This document shows positions 26,640 to 39,325 of a DNA stretch of 64,000 bases, piece by piece (position 1 is the stretch's first letter; every line of letters begins with the position of its first letter). The position numbers and the translations under genes were made by a program. The notes beneath the pieces were generated by a model that saw only the letters and a program-made list of their open reading frames with translations, had not been told where the DNA came from and made no database searches. Origin of the DNA: Nectonema munidae (lineage: Eukaryota > Nematomorpha > Nectonematoida > Nectonematidae); NCBI GenBank assembly GCA_030549495.1, contig JAUIRK010000057.1:1-64000 (forward strand), written 5' to 3'.

Positions 26640-27480
26640 CTTAGATATCAAGAAGGGAAATGTGATCATGAGGCTGCAAACCTTCTTCAAATCCATTTTG
26701 CAACATGGGTGCCCAATTGATATGGCATCTAAAAATAATTTTAAGCTTACAAAGCATATTTTGCAGTGTTAGAAGAAGTCTTGAAGGCTACAGCCTCTTT
26801 ATCAAGAGCTGTAACAATATCTGTCCTTACACCCATTCTGATGTTTAATCAAAGAAAAAAATATTTTGTAGTTCCACTAATATCTTATTCTTGATATTTT
26901 CTTTGGCCACTGAGAACTACGTGTCTTAGGCCAATATCTCCTTCGTTAATGTACAGCTTTGTCTCAAATATCCCAATGATAGCGATAATGGAAACTTAGC
27001 ATAACTTCATTAGATGCCATTATTCTCGAGTCTCACTCGAACAACTTCGTTGAAATACTAGTACTATTTCAAAGAAGCAAATCGATGTTAAACACTATTG
27101 TACTCCAAAGGAATGATTCAAGAGAAGAGTTATAGGCTTCTGGAGGAGCCATTATTAATGAAAAGAATTCACTTATTGAGGTTACTTACATGCATATCCA
27201 TTTACATCAAACAGTGCGCATACATCAATGCAATAGTTCAACGTGTCTGCATTGGTGAAGAAGTTTTAGAAATGAAGTTTTTCAAAATCTCCGGCTTTGT
27301 CTTAGCCAAACTAAGATATCTCAACAGTTCTGTTTGGAATAATTCCTCTACATCTGCATCTCTGAGATCATAGTCATCTTCGCTCTCCTCATCTCCTTAT
27401 TTCTTCCTCTGATGGTGGATTTCTATCTGGATGTGTACACTGTACGCATTGGAAGATCAGCATTGCAAAGTGATGGTGCA
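26640..27480 (-). other. Possible decayed coding segment, unassigned
   Basis: The minus strand shows SEDDYDLRDADVEELFQTEL then LAKTKPEILKNFISKTSS near 27375-27240, and NEGDIGLRHVVLSGQRKYQE near 26960-26900, in different frames with stops. The acidic lead suggests a transposase N-terminus, but I cannot name a family. Confidence 0.25.
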
Positions 27481-27979
27481 ATAGAAAGTCAAAGGTCAGA
27501 TGCATTTTTCTCAGCTCGATGATTCAAATGATCTTGTCTTGATCGCTAATTTAACCTCCGAGAGGAAAATATGAGAGCAGGAATGTTCAATGGACATAAA
27601 ATATTTCATTTTTATTATGGAATTGATATAAAGTACAAAGAAACTTAAAAGAAGAAAAAGAAAAGCCTTACATAAAATGTATTGATTTTGTAGTACAGGT
27701 TTTTCTGGGTAATAAAAAAGTGACAATTATGTCGAACTCATTGAGACCTTGCTAAGAGCTATTGCTGAAGAGATATGGACAGATGGACTGTAGGATGAAC
27801 TTGAAGGCCCATATTCTTGATGCTTTTAATGTAGAATTAGTATTAGAGTTAGTGTTAGTTTTAGATTCAGTGTTAGCCCAATCGTACATGCATACATTTG
27901 CATATACATTTTTTGACATTCTTGACACAAACTTTCCTATTTATTTGTATTAATACACGTCTGACACAAAAACATCTCG

Positions 27980-29270
27980 GCATACACACATATATATACG
28001 AATATATAGATACATACATACTACCTACATATTGACATCAGACACCCATACACTGAAATGCTTAAATCTCAAAAACAGCGGTATAGCTCTTCATTGACAA
28101 TTTTAGGGAGAATATGTGAGGATACATAATGGAACAATTAGAGCATTCTCACCAACACTTAATGAGCCGTGAATAAGGTTATCCCGAATATAACCATGCA
28201 AATTTGATTGAACGCTGACTTCTGCCTCATTCGTCAATTGGATAACAGTATTGATAAATTTGTCTAAGAGGGTTTAATATATAACTCATCATCTATTTTT
28301 GTTTCAGGTGCAAATAGAGTGAAATTTAAACATTTCCTAAATTGGGAAAAGATACTTGTTTGCCAGGAAGAAAAATCGTGTTAGACAGGGTAATGAATAT
28401 GCATAAGTAGGAGTATATTATTATAGAACAAGAAAATTGACAATATAAAAGCCGTAGACATTTTTTGTTCTTATGGAGCTTAAAAAAATACTTATTTGAA
28501 AATATCCAAAACCTTTATTCCTCATCGTGTTTATTGTTAGTGATAACTATGATGAATAAATCAATCTTCTATTAATATTTATTGCAATTTAATAATATTA
28601 TTGTTTTCAAGAAATTTTTCAATAATTTTTTTATGAAATTTTGGAGCTCCCTTTCCATCTACCTCTCATTGGTTTACGGCCGTGGACAAAAGTGTAATAG
28701 TATTTTAAATCGAATAATTTCATTGTCAAAATTTTCATTAAAAAGAAAAAAAGATTAGCTTTAAAAGCTTTTATAAACACTTTTTCTAGTTGAACCATTA
28801 ATTTGATCGTAATTTTAATGAACTATTTCGTATTATTAGAACACATATTTTTATTTTTATGAAAGTTTCAGACAGTTTGTTGTGTTCTTTTATGTAGATT
28901 TTAGGAAAATAAGTACGCCTATACTTCTCATAACATGAATCTAATTTCAATTTAATGGCAACACATTTTGAAACTCGTTTTGCTATACGTGTATGTATAT
29001 TTTTACCTGTAACATTATGGTGACTAATAAATGATAATACTGGAGTGTAATATACTAAAATTGCTAGAGAAACATAGCTAAAAACCTCAAATAGGCCTAC
29101 TGTTTGGCGCGAAAAATAGCCATTACTTACGAGGTGTGAACAAATACTAAAGAAAAAGATTCATAAAAATTATGGCAAAAGAGCTAAAACTCTATGATTG
29201 AATTGTAAGTCAATAGTAAGTGCAGAGAGTTAGTTAGTGAGCTAGTTAGTGGTTTATTTTATAAAGAAAG
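27980..29270. other. Gene-free stretch
   Basis: AT-rich with a short TATATA/TACATA run near 27986-28020. No coding segment or transposon signature seen. Confidence 0.5.
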
Positions 29271-29279
29271 ATAACTTAC

Positions 29280-29443
29280 TGATAATTAACTCTTTGTTTG
29301 AAACGGTTTTCATCAAACGTTTTATTTAGACGATAATTGCACACTATTTTTGCAATGAAAGAAAATTTGGTTGAGCCAAATATCTTAAATGATATTTTAA
29401 TCTCTTCACGAACAAAATATATTAGCAGACAAGTTCTTTCCCT
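29280..29443 (-). CDS. Candidate exon downstream of the unrecognised gene
   Basis: Stop-free stretch framed by acceptor ATTAAAG and a consensus donor CA|GTAAGT. It encodes RERTCLLIYFVREEIKISFK and on to FDENRFKQRVNY. Its phase-0 start fits a GTAGTC donor inside the last exon of the 30.6-36.8 kb gene, so it could be an alternative continuation. LLIYFVREEI loosely echoes LICFVRKDSI of that gene. Function unknown. Confidence 0.35.
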
Positions 29444-30619
29444 CTTTAATAAATTATAGTATGACAAAAAAAATTGATGGAAGCAGGTGAGTCAGAACTT
29501 CAAGATTTCATCTTTGCGAGTGACACAATCAAATCGATTTCCTCATTATAAATGGAGGCCAAGATCTCTTGTTTATTTATGAATGCTCTCCCTCCCTATG
29601 TGATTGCATTTTCTTCTCATTTTTCATTAAAATTCGTCACAAGTGCATCCTGCCATCCAAAATCCTAATCACTTCTTCCTGCGTGCCGCGTAACCTTGAG
29701 TGAGTGTTGGGGATGAAGCAAAACCGGACACAATAATTTCCAATCTTCATCATCGAGTATTCACATTCATATTTAATTCATGAAGATGAGAGTAGTGCAT
29801 CTCATCTGTGGAGTTAGGCGCAAAAACTTCAATATATTACATTTGCTTCAACCAATTAAATGTGGTACACATTGATTGGCAGATTGTAAGTGCTCCCATA
29901 AGTCATTATATAATTTGGAGAACTTTGCAGTTAAAACTATAGATGCTTTAATGCATGCATAGATACCAAAAATTATAAGTAGAATACTAAGTGCTATATG
30001 GATGAGGTTAGCACTTTATTTATAAGAAGATTGTTTCTCCGAGTGGTTTATTAAAAACAATATTGAAAATCCTTCATTCTGAAAAAAGCCTAAAAATCAT
30101 ATTCCCTTGTGATCTAAAACATCATGAAGATTAAAATTGAAAAGTGTGCATACAGAGTTGTGTTTATTTGGCAAGACATATAATGACATATATGCTTTGT
30201 ATACTTTGTATATCAGCTATACCTTATATAATTGTATATATTTATTGTTTGTTTGTTGTCTGTCTGTCTTTCTGTCTGTCGTCTTCTACCTATGGTCTTA
30301 GCAGACCACTATTAAGGTGCATTATAATATATCAAATAATATATTAATATGTTGTGGTATATATAATATGTGCAAGGTAAACTCGGTCTCAGAAAACTCA
30401 CTCTTGGAAAACAAAGCCTCAAATTCACATTGAAATTAAGGTCTTAAGAAAAACTATAGTTGTTTCATCAAGATTTTAATGAAGACATACTATTTAGTTT
30501 AAGAATACAAAATTTGTTCTTAGAAAACTGGGTCTTTCTCAGTTGACAATATAGCTCGTGGAAGCTAGGCAATTTGAAATAACAAACCAACTAACTGAAT
30601 TATCAACTAAATAACTGAC

Positions 30620-33600
30620 TTATTTTTTGAATTCTGAGACTACAAATTGTTTCAAACTTTCATTCACAAGATCATAAAAAGGTCTCACTTTCGAGAAGCG
30701 ATGATGAGAGTGTCTTAAGATTTCGTTTAAAATGTTCGTTCTTTTTCCAATTCTTTTCGAGACATTTTGACAATATCTGTGATAGAAAAACGAGTTCATC
30801 AATTTTTCGTGCAATGGATAGTCTTCAGATTGGTATACTTCGCGTATATACTTTCCAATTTGTTCTACGGTTTAGATCACAATATATCACTTCTTCCATA
30901 TCATCTGCCTTTTTGAAGGCTATAGCTCAAAGTTGGAACAAATTTGAGATCAAAAGAATTAATACTAATAAATAAATTTTCACCTTATCAAAAAAGTTTT
31001 TTAAAATAACTAAAAAGTTTTTGTAGTTTTTTTTTTTATTTTTTATAATTGTCATGCTTATTTTTAGTTTTTGTAAGCAACCAAGTGTTTTAACTTCCTT
31101 TTAAAATTCTGCGGGTATCTGCAGAATTTTAAAACAGTTTGAGGGATATATCGTCACTCAAATCTTATTCTCTTGTGAGAGAATTTCCCACGCTGGACTC
31201 TCGTGTATACGTGGGAGTGTGGAGTGCATGTGGACAATTTGCTGAATATACAATTAAGAAAATGATTTGAAAGGAATGAAAAGTTACCATTTTTAGCTTA
31301 CGATTGATATTTGTAAACAAATACAGTGAATACTTTTTAGTTTTCAATAAAAAGATAAGTAGAATTGATTTTCACTTTGCCAATTATAAGGATAAAAACA
31401 ATTTGTGCTAATTTTGCAATTATATATAATTATCATAATTTATTTAATTTTGTTTACTGCGTGCTCATCATAGAAATAAATCCGACACGCATATATAATT
31501 AACTAAATCTATTTAGCATAATTAATAAATACACACATTCAAATATATTTAAAAAACTTTTTGTTTTTTTATTCAATACGACGATATTCCCAAAAAATTC
31601 TCTTCCTAAAAAAAGAATAACAATAAAAGCAAATAAAATTGGAATCAGAAATTCAACTGAGCAAAGGTTGTTCAAAAAGAATATTAAATCAGTGAAATAA
31701 GTTTTAATAGTATTAATAGTGTAAATAATTTGGATCTGTAAAATTAAACAGACTTAAAAGCTATGAATTTCAATCTTATAAGAATCATTTTCTCTCAACA
31801 AAGTATACACATACAAAATGAATTCGAGTCAAAACGACCGAAAACCAAAACGCCCAAAACCAAAACGTCCGAAACAAAAACGCCCGAAACAAAAACGTCT
31901 GAAACTTGAATCTACAAAAAATATTTAAAAATTTAAGATTTTTTCTTGTATCTACGCTTTTTTCCAATTATTATCTTATATATTTTTCGAAGAATATGTT
32001 AAATTTAACACTTTCTTGTTTCACATGCATAAAAAACAGATACAAGATTCCTAATTTATCAATCTTATCGAATCGAATTACTCCTTAAATTTTGAACCAA
32101 AATCAAAAAATATTTATATTCTTGCTTTCCTGTTTAAATTAGTCACATCTTTCCTGGTTTCAAACTGATTTTCCGTTTAAATTGGTAGTTTAATTGTTTT
32201 TGAAACCAAAGAAATAATGTATTTTTGTTTGATCACTTTTATCATTCAAGACAAATTGATCATTATCATTTAGTGTCAAATCGACCGTTTTGAAAACTGT
32301 CCAAATAGAATAAATTTCAAAAAATAGTAACGCCCAAATTATTATTTTCGGGCGTTTTGGTTTTGGTTTTCAGGCGTTTTGGTATCGGGCGTCTTGGTTT
32401 CGGGTGTTTTGGATTTTGGGCATTTTGACCCGGCACCTAGAAAATAATAAAAATATACATGATATCTAATATTTTTAATCAAAAAAAGTCTTTTTCTTTG
32501 TATCCTAGAATTACTCCAAACACTGGTTTGATAATTTTTTTAGATAAAAATTATGAAAATGGAAAAAATCACTAAAATTTTATTGAATACTTATAACTAC
32601 ATGATTAAGATTAGTACATAGAAAAGTTAGTATATATAAGGAATAATAAACATATTTGTTAAATTTGGATTTATTTACATTTGTAATAAATATTGACATA
32701 AAAAATGAAAGTGAAAAGTTCATATGGTACTGAATATTCGTCTAGATCCGGGATATCCAACGCGACAACGGAATATGGTTATAATGGTCCACTTAATATT
32801 TTTAAACAGGCTACACCTAACCTAAATTCTAATTTTATGCCCCATTTCGTCCAAGACATACAGTTAGCTGCACAAAGTGTGAGTTATTTATCTAAATGAA
32901 AAGTTTGTATAAAAAATTAACTATTTTATAACATAGCATATATCTTTCTAATCAAATCAAACGATTTTTTATGCAAGTTTTCTTGAAAGCGAATTGAAAA
33001 ATAATTCTTCCTTTCTTTTCTCCGTAAACGGTGAATGCATTTCAAGCAACAATAAAATCGAATTTGAAATGAAACGAAAGAGAAGCTCTTTTTATTGTGT
33101 TTGGATGAAATGTAAGTCAGCAGGCATTGCTTGATGTTAATTAAAAAAATTAAAATGTGAGCAATAAAAAGCCTTTTTAAAGATTTAAACTGGAAAGAGC
33201 TTTCAGTTTCAGAGAAAGAGTTTTTTTTTCATTGATTTTCCGAAACAATAAAATAGAGAAAGAAAAATGCAGGTATATGCTTCATTCCTAAAAAAATGGA
33301 AGACAGAAAAAAAGATATTAATAAATTATGCATATATATACGGGAATACGTTTATCCTGAAATAAATCGATCCACCAATCACATCTTTCGAATGTGAGTG
33401 TATGTGTGTATACTTAAATAATATAATGGCCAATAAATGATTTGAAAAACCATATAACACGAAAAGTGTTTTTGCCTCAAGTCATTTGTCAGACGTCGTT
33501 GAAAGCCAAACAAATCCTTCCCTACATTACATTTCTGGATTGCTACTTTTTGGGATTACCCAGTTTGTATATTATACATATAAAAACTAAAGTAAGCTCC

Positions 33601-36600
33601 TCTGGCCATAAATTTCATGACAAAGCTACAAAGAACAAAAGTTCAAACGAGAATGCGAAAACCAAAATGGTATATTTAAGATGTACTTGCAACTTTTGCA
33701 TTTTTCAACTAATTTTTAACTTACCGAACTAACTAACTCAAAACAGATGGAATTAGGGGGTGAGTACGGTTTTATATGCATAGTGTTTCATACCACAATT
33801 AACTTTTGTTTGATTGACAGCAGCAAACCTACCTTCTCCGTAATTCAAAACTAGTGACGCTATAGAGTCTTTTCGAACAAAACATATTAAGTTCTCCATA
33901 ACGTCATCAGGGAGTACATTTTGACTTAACTTGGATCGTATTATAGGTAAAATAGTGATTTCACAATGATTCGTTCGAATGCGCAAATTTTTATATGCTA
34001 AATAATACAAAGTGCAATAATTATTCTATAATGCATAAAATTAACTTACTTTAAAATAATTATATAATTTAATAATCTTATATTGATTTTTATACATTTT
34101 TTCAGTCTAAATTTTCGGCCATTTTATTCCCGTTAAAGAAATATAAATCTTTTTTCTGTATGTAGAAGAGTTTTCTTTTGCCCTGCAAAATATTTTCTTA
34201 CTGGTCCGGACAGAAAGGCTGAGTTTGTCCACAATTGTATCAGACCAACTAAAATCATATGGGTGCGATCTAACGAACAGAAAGGAGATGGAGAACGAAG
34301 ACTTTTTTTCTGAGGGAAATGAAATGGGGACGGGGCAAAATTCACAAATATTTTGTTTTTAATATTATTGAAAAAAATGAACTTTCTAATAAAAATAAAT
34401 TTTAATAGCTTTATTTGAGATCAAAACTAACAACTTAATAATTCCGTGTAGCATTATTGCCAAATCATCCATCAAGTTTATTATTTTGTTCGTAATAAAA
34501 TTTGATTCTGAACGAAATGTGCTTCCAAAAGTTATGAAGTATCTATTTTTTTCATCAACATACATAAAAGCCTTTCCTTCCAGCAGACTAAAATGCCAAC
34601 TTTGTTGCACTTGGCAAAGGAAAATTTTTTATGACTGCTCTTCAATTTGTTTCTAGGAGAAAGATCAATTCATTAGTTTGGTTGCAATCTAAATTAGGAT
34701 ACAGGTAATTAAAAACTCAAATTTCAAATATATGAGTTCCACCCAATCGGAAATCGTTTTTAAGCGCTTCTTAAAATTTTGGCAAAAAATGCCCACATTT
34801 TTTGTCTTAATGAACATACTCCTAGAATCATATGGTAGAAAATTCTTCAATGACCACATATGATGATGGTTTTTTTATTCTTCCATTAGTTCTTAAAAAA
34901 TTGTTTCAAAATAGGTTAAAGAAGTAAAGAACACCTGTACAAAGTATGCTTATAATACTTTGAATCAAGTACAATATGAAAACAAAGTGATTGCAACAGG
35001 AAAAGAAAAGTGATACAACAATGAAATAGCAATTCCTTTTAGAAACACTCAAATCACAGCCTTATGGTTATGACGATCTACAAAGATTAATCTTATTTAC
35101 TAAAAAAAACAATAAGGTATCTTGATAAAAATAAATTAAGTGAAATATTTTTCCCCGAATAACAAGGAAACATCGAGGATGCCACATCTCAGGGAACGGA
35201 CCGCAGGTCTCTGATGCCTACAAGTAAGTTACCGATTGAGAGTCTGGGCCATTCAACACCGTCTCCCTTCCCCGTGATCCTGTCCCCATATTTTGAGTAT
35301 ACCGGTGTATAGTTCTATATAATTTATTTTACGTTTGTTGAAAGAAGACTTGTACGTGAGATCCGATTAACACGTTTACTTGACTGAACTTTTCGTCTAA
35401 CTAAGGGCTTATGCTCGTTCCCACTGTTTCCAGAATGACTATTTTGCTGAGCAGACATTCGTTGAGTAAATGTTTTGTAGAAAAAAAATGAAAAGCATTA
35501 GTTCTATATTTTGTTTTTTGACGTAGGTCCACTCCTAAATAGGGGCAAAATGCACATTACAGTTTATCTCCTTCGTTCCAAACAAGTTTCCGTTTATTCA
35601 CATAACAAACAGAAACACTTATTATTTTCAAACCTATAATCCGTCTATCAATTCAGAATATTAATTACACGCCTATCATTTTTCCCACATCTACAAAGAG
35701 AGTCATCAATCACGGACAAATAGAGCAAAAGAAATTTTTGACGCGAGATCATTGATATAATCACCAGAAAGACTGCTAAAAACTTTTGAAATATACCTAT
35801 GACATTGCAATTATCGTGAATACAATGTTTTTCAAATTAAATAGTCAAAAAAGAATTTGTTTTCTTGTGTTTTATTTAAAAACAAAAAATATCACAATAT
35901 TTATCCATATTTGCAGTAAATTTTTGCGGCTATGATGATTTTAGAGCTGAATGCTTCAATTCCTGCCAGACCTCTATATAAAGCGAAAATAGTCCCAATG
36001 TATTTAGTTTGTTATTTAATTAATTAGAAAGTCTTTCAATTAGTTATTTACTTTGTTTTGTAGTTTATAATTAAATGTATTATATCGCTAAAAAATGGAA
36101 TTTATGAAATCGGTGATATCTGTATTAACATGTAATTAATTTCGAGAAAATGTGGATTGTCGAACATTAGCAGCATGAATTTCGAGTAATCAAAATATCG
36201 TTCGTCTAGCACAAAAGGTACGCTCTTTCTTCGAAGTCTATTTTCAATTTTAGACAGAGATTTTTTAGCACTATCCAACAAGCAAGCATTCTTCATTAAA
36301 ATATAAGCGATGTGCAATGAATGGAAGAGCCATGAAAAAACAACTTAGATAAGCTCTCTTTTTAATTATAAAAAGTTAATTAAATTGTGCAAAAATTCTA
36401 ATCACCAGTAGTAATCCTTTCTTTTGCCATAGTATTCAAGTTGAAGTTTCTCTTATCACATCGAGTGATAAAGAGACAAGGATGTTTCTACAAACTTCAT
36501 CTCAATCTTTGATTTAAGCGATTTTAGCCCATTATGTTCTTCATGAGCATCTCGAAATAGTTCAATCAAATTCAACATTGCCTCAGTACTGTTGTTGACT

Positions 36601-36828
36601 GATCAATAACGAGAAAAATCTCGAATGTACTACAAAAATGGTTTAATTCGGAGAATTATGTGAAACAATTAAATTTCAAATCAAAACAAGGAAAGATTGT
36701 AAATTGCACCTACTCATCAAAAATAAGGCATATTGTTCTGCTAGTCGAAAAAGTGTTGCGATGAAATATTTGATAATATTCACTTGGTCACTAGAAATCC
36801 TTAGTTTATTGAAGAGATTCCCAGTATT
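30620..36828 (-). CDS. Unrecognised multi-exon gene (six candidate exons)
   Basis: I do not recognise the product. Candidate exons in transcript order: 36828-36714, 36598-36460, 36270-36130, 34587-34428, 34025-33833, 30864-30620. They are stop-free and have usable splice sites: TTTTCAG/GTAGGT, TTGATCAG/GTGATA, GGATAG/GTTAAT, TTTTAG/GTTTTG, ATTATAG/GTAGGT. Phases join at every junction, though the fourth donor and fifth acceptor each have an alternative (34432; 33997, in a different phase). Segments include NLFNKLRISSDQVNIIKYF, LNLIELFRDAHEEHNG, SKIENRLRRKSVPFVLDERY, GKAFMYVDEKNRYFITFGS, SQNVLPDDVMENLICFVRK and KLMNSFFYHRYCQNVSKRIG. About 300 residues, mostly helical-looking, without an evident signal peptide or membrane segment. 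The last exon ends in FKK and a stop, or may splice on. The 5' end is not found. A decayed mobile-element protein is less likely because splice signals frame the open stretches. Confidence 0.5.
31099..31134. repeat. Perfect 14-bp inverted repeat
   Basis: Arms TTTTAAAATTCTGC and GCAGAATTTTAAAA around an 8-base loop. No T tract or gene end nearby explains it. Confidence 0.9.
31826..32433. mobile_element. Foldback-like element with reiterated 15-mers
   Basis: The left arm (31826-31905) is tandem copies of a CAAAACGCCCGAAAC-like unit. The right arm (32329-32433) has the complement, with units like GTTTCGGGCGTTTTG. The arms enclose about 420 bp of AT-rich DNA. The outer tips GAGTCAAAACGACC and GGTCAAAATGCCC agree when inverted. 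Family unknown; no coding capacity seen. Confidence 0.65.
32705..32899 (+). CDS. Unassigned short ORF, possible exon
   Basis: 64 codons starting MKVKSSYGTEYSSRSGISNA and ending LAAQSVSYLSK. It is less AT-rich than its neighbours and has AGT|GTGAGT near the end, which could be a donor. No motif recognised, and it is short enough to be chance. Confidence 0.2.
   Translation: MKVKSSYGTEYSSRSGISNATTEYGYNGPLNIFKQATPNLNSNFMPHFVQDIQLAAQSVSYLSK
35162..35250 (-). repeat. tRNA-derived SINE head
   Basis: Minus strand: CTCTCAATCGGTAACTTAC as A box and CGGTCCGTTCCCTGAG as B box. It lies in an intron of the unrecognised gene. Confidence 0.5.
35324..35458 (-). CDS. Small basic ORF, unassigned
   Basis: An ATG-initiated ORF of 44 codons reading MSAQQNSHSGNSGNEHKPLV then RRKVQSSKRVNRISR and so on, with AATAAA overlapping the stop. 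It is hydrophilic, rich in Ser, Arg and Lys, and has more balanced codons than its surroundings. It lies inside an intron of the model above, and TCTGCTCAG within it could be a 3' splice site. No family recognised. Confidence 0.25.
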   Translation of the reverse strand: MSAQQNSHSGNSGNEHKPLVRRKVQSSKRVNRISRTSLLSTNVK

Positions 36829-38007
36829 CTGAAAATAATACATGAGTAATGGATGTCAGTATAATCAAATTCATCATCCAAAAACGTGTAAATGTTATAA
36901 TTACTACTTAATCGAAAACTCAATTTCCCATCTAATTTTCATATAGTTGGAACATATGTGAACCTATAGTGACTCCCCTTAAGTGATTATATAGTTTGAA
37001 TTTTGATCCAGTCATAAAAGACAACTTCTTTCATTCTTTATGCCAAAAGAAAGTTTAAACAGTGCATTTCATTTTTATATCAAGTGCGCTTAAACGAATT
37101 CAGCTGGAAGCAATGGAGTTTTGATGAGTCTCTTAAAAAGTATAACAATTTTTTATTTAAAACTCCGGTTATATCAACATTTTATTGTGACAAAAAAATT
37201 TTGGAAGAAAAATATATTTATTTTTAACAAAATAAGTATTGATATGAATTCGACTTTTTCTTTAAATAAAGTTTATTTTAATTCACATGCCTTTGTTTAT
37301 ATTAATTTAGAAGATTAAGAGGTAAATTTTAGTATTTGTCTTAACTTTGAAAAAAACATTCTTAAAATTTATTTTAGTTTAATTTTTATTCCTAATTTTT
37401 TCAAATTTAAGAAATTGATGGTGCGGTTTTATATCAATTCGAGAAACATTTATTGATAGAAAAAGAAACAAATATTTAAAAGAGATTGTAGTTATATTTG
37501 AAGCATTGATTTTATTAATTTTCTCCCAAACATCTCCTACATTTATAATCGTAGTTCTGGTTATACCGATAAAATCTCATCGAATCAAAGCATGTTTCCA
37601 GAAGCAATTTAATGAATTCAACACTTTTCATATCTACAAGCAAACTTTGGCTTACAAATCTTACTGCTTTTGGAGCGGGGTGTTTTTTAATACAGCTTTT
37701 TTCACCTTTCCTCTCTCAAGATTTAATAACGATATGATGTTATAATATCTCATCTCTGACTACTAATATAAGGAATAACAAGTATATATACTATTATGTT
37801 TTTTTCTGGTGGTTTTTTTTTGTTTTTTTTCTTTCTCTTTGTTATACAATAAAGTTTTTGATTTTCATTCGGTTTACAGTTTATATTATTTAAACCCTCA
37901 ATTGCACCATGTACATTTTTTATATTATTATCATTATCTTGTTTCAAAATGCCTTTCATACTTTTTGATGTTCCACATTTCACCTTTACACATCTTATAT
38001 TGGAAAG

Positions 38008-38126
38008 CAGGTCAATTCGAACACAAAACAATTAGGATTCTGGAGAAGTCGCCCAAAGACAATTCGTCCTCTAAGTATATTGATATTAATATTACCTTGA
38101 GGAAGAATTATCTCCAGGCCGAAGTA
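38008..38126 (-). mobile_element. Short palindromic MITE, family copy 2
   Basis: Inverted, full-length copy of the 5141 element: GCAGGTCAATTCGAAC at one end and AATTATCTCCAGGCC at the other, around CTAAGTATATTGATATTAAT. Confidence 0.6.
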
Positions 38127-38945
38127 GCGTAAGCATCCCCTTTATACTGGCATTCACATCATACAGTTTATCTCCTTATCATAATTTCCTTACAGTCTTT
38201 CTCCCTCCCACGCTCTCATTCTTGAGTCAGCGCTGAACCAAAATCAACACCAGTCTATTTCTTCGTTTTTTATGAATATGAGTACCGTGGTGCTTGAAAT
38301 AAAAATAAATTTTTGCAAAGCGTTTTTCCTTTCGCATTTTTTCTCTATTATATATGTCTAATTGGAAACGCAATTCTCTCTTTTTAATATAAAAGGTGGT
38401 GCACCTTTAACTACTATTCATATCAGAGATAATATAAGATCGAATGTGTGAACTCTGTTAATTCTCCAAAATAGTGAGTTTTTCACAACATAAATGCCCT
38501 TTTCTTCCTCAAGTTTTGTATCGGTTGATACAAACCGGTCTTAAAAGTAAAAAAATTTGGCGACAAACTAATTTTCTAATTTTCGCTAAGACAAAAATTT
38601 CACGCAATTTTTTTTATATGAAATTTTTTTAGAAATTAAAATCTAAAATTTTAGAAAACTTTAAGATGAGAATCCGAAATTATCTTTTTTTTTATTTAAG
38701 AAAGTGAATGCTAGGACGCATACAAAATTTTGGAGCAGTTTAAATTGTATATATCTTGCTTGTCTTGAAGCTGTTCCCTTTAAATTTTTTATCCTTGGTA
38801 GGGGGTGTTAAGAATTGCGTGACCCAAATTGAAAACCGATAGCGGGGCCCTACTCTGTTTTCAAACAAAGACATTTTTTGCAAAATCTTTCAAAATAGTT
38901 TCATGATCAATAGTTTTAACAATTTCATTTTCTTATGCTCATTCA

Positions 38946-38990
38946 AAATAAATAATAATAATAATAATCTCTAATAATAATAATAATCGT
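38946..38990. repeat. (AAT)n microsatellite
   Basis: Two short (AAT)n runs separated by CTCT. Confidence 0.85.
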
Positions 38991-39004
38991 CTATAATTTT
39001 TTTT

Positions 39005-39019
39005 CTGGCTACGGGTCTG
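39005..39019 (-). mobile_element. hAT MITE tip
   Basis: On the minus strand it reads CAGACCCGTAGCCAG, a variant of the CAGTGGCGTAGCC terminus. GC-rich remnants at 38800-38855 may belong to its interior. Confidence 0.4.
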
Positions 39020-39219
39020 CATATATATATATAATATATATCATAAATTTTCAATACTAGTTCAATTTGTATGAAAAATTTTGAAATCAGACATGTAATT
39101 TTATCTCCATCTTTTATTCGTTAAAACAACATCATGGAATGGAACAAAGGGAGTCCTTTAGTAAAATAATATTTAAATTATTTCAAGTAGTTCAAGAAAA
39201 TCAGAAGTGCTTATTTTTT

Positions 39220-39325
39220 TGCTGTTGTCGGTATCGCATCCAACGGAAGAATATTCTTCCAAAACTGCACAGATTGTATGGATGTCAAAACACCGAGACA
39301 ACTGGATCAAAACACTACGCTTCAA
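39220..39325 (-). repeat. tRNA-derived SINE, family 1, copy c
   Basis: Degenerate copy: the body ends TTGGATGCGATACCGACAAC; the head is barely recognisable. Minus strand like the other two copies. Confidence 0.6.

Noticed and set aside
37750-38031. 93-codon minus-strand ORF with a Lys-rich end
   Set aside because: It overlaps the MITE copy at 38008; the Lys run comes from an A/T-rich tract.
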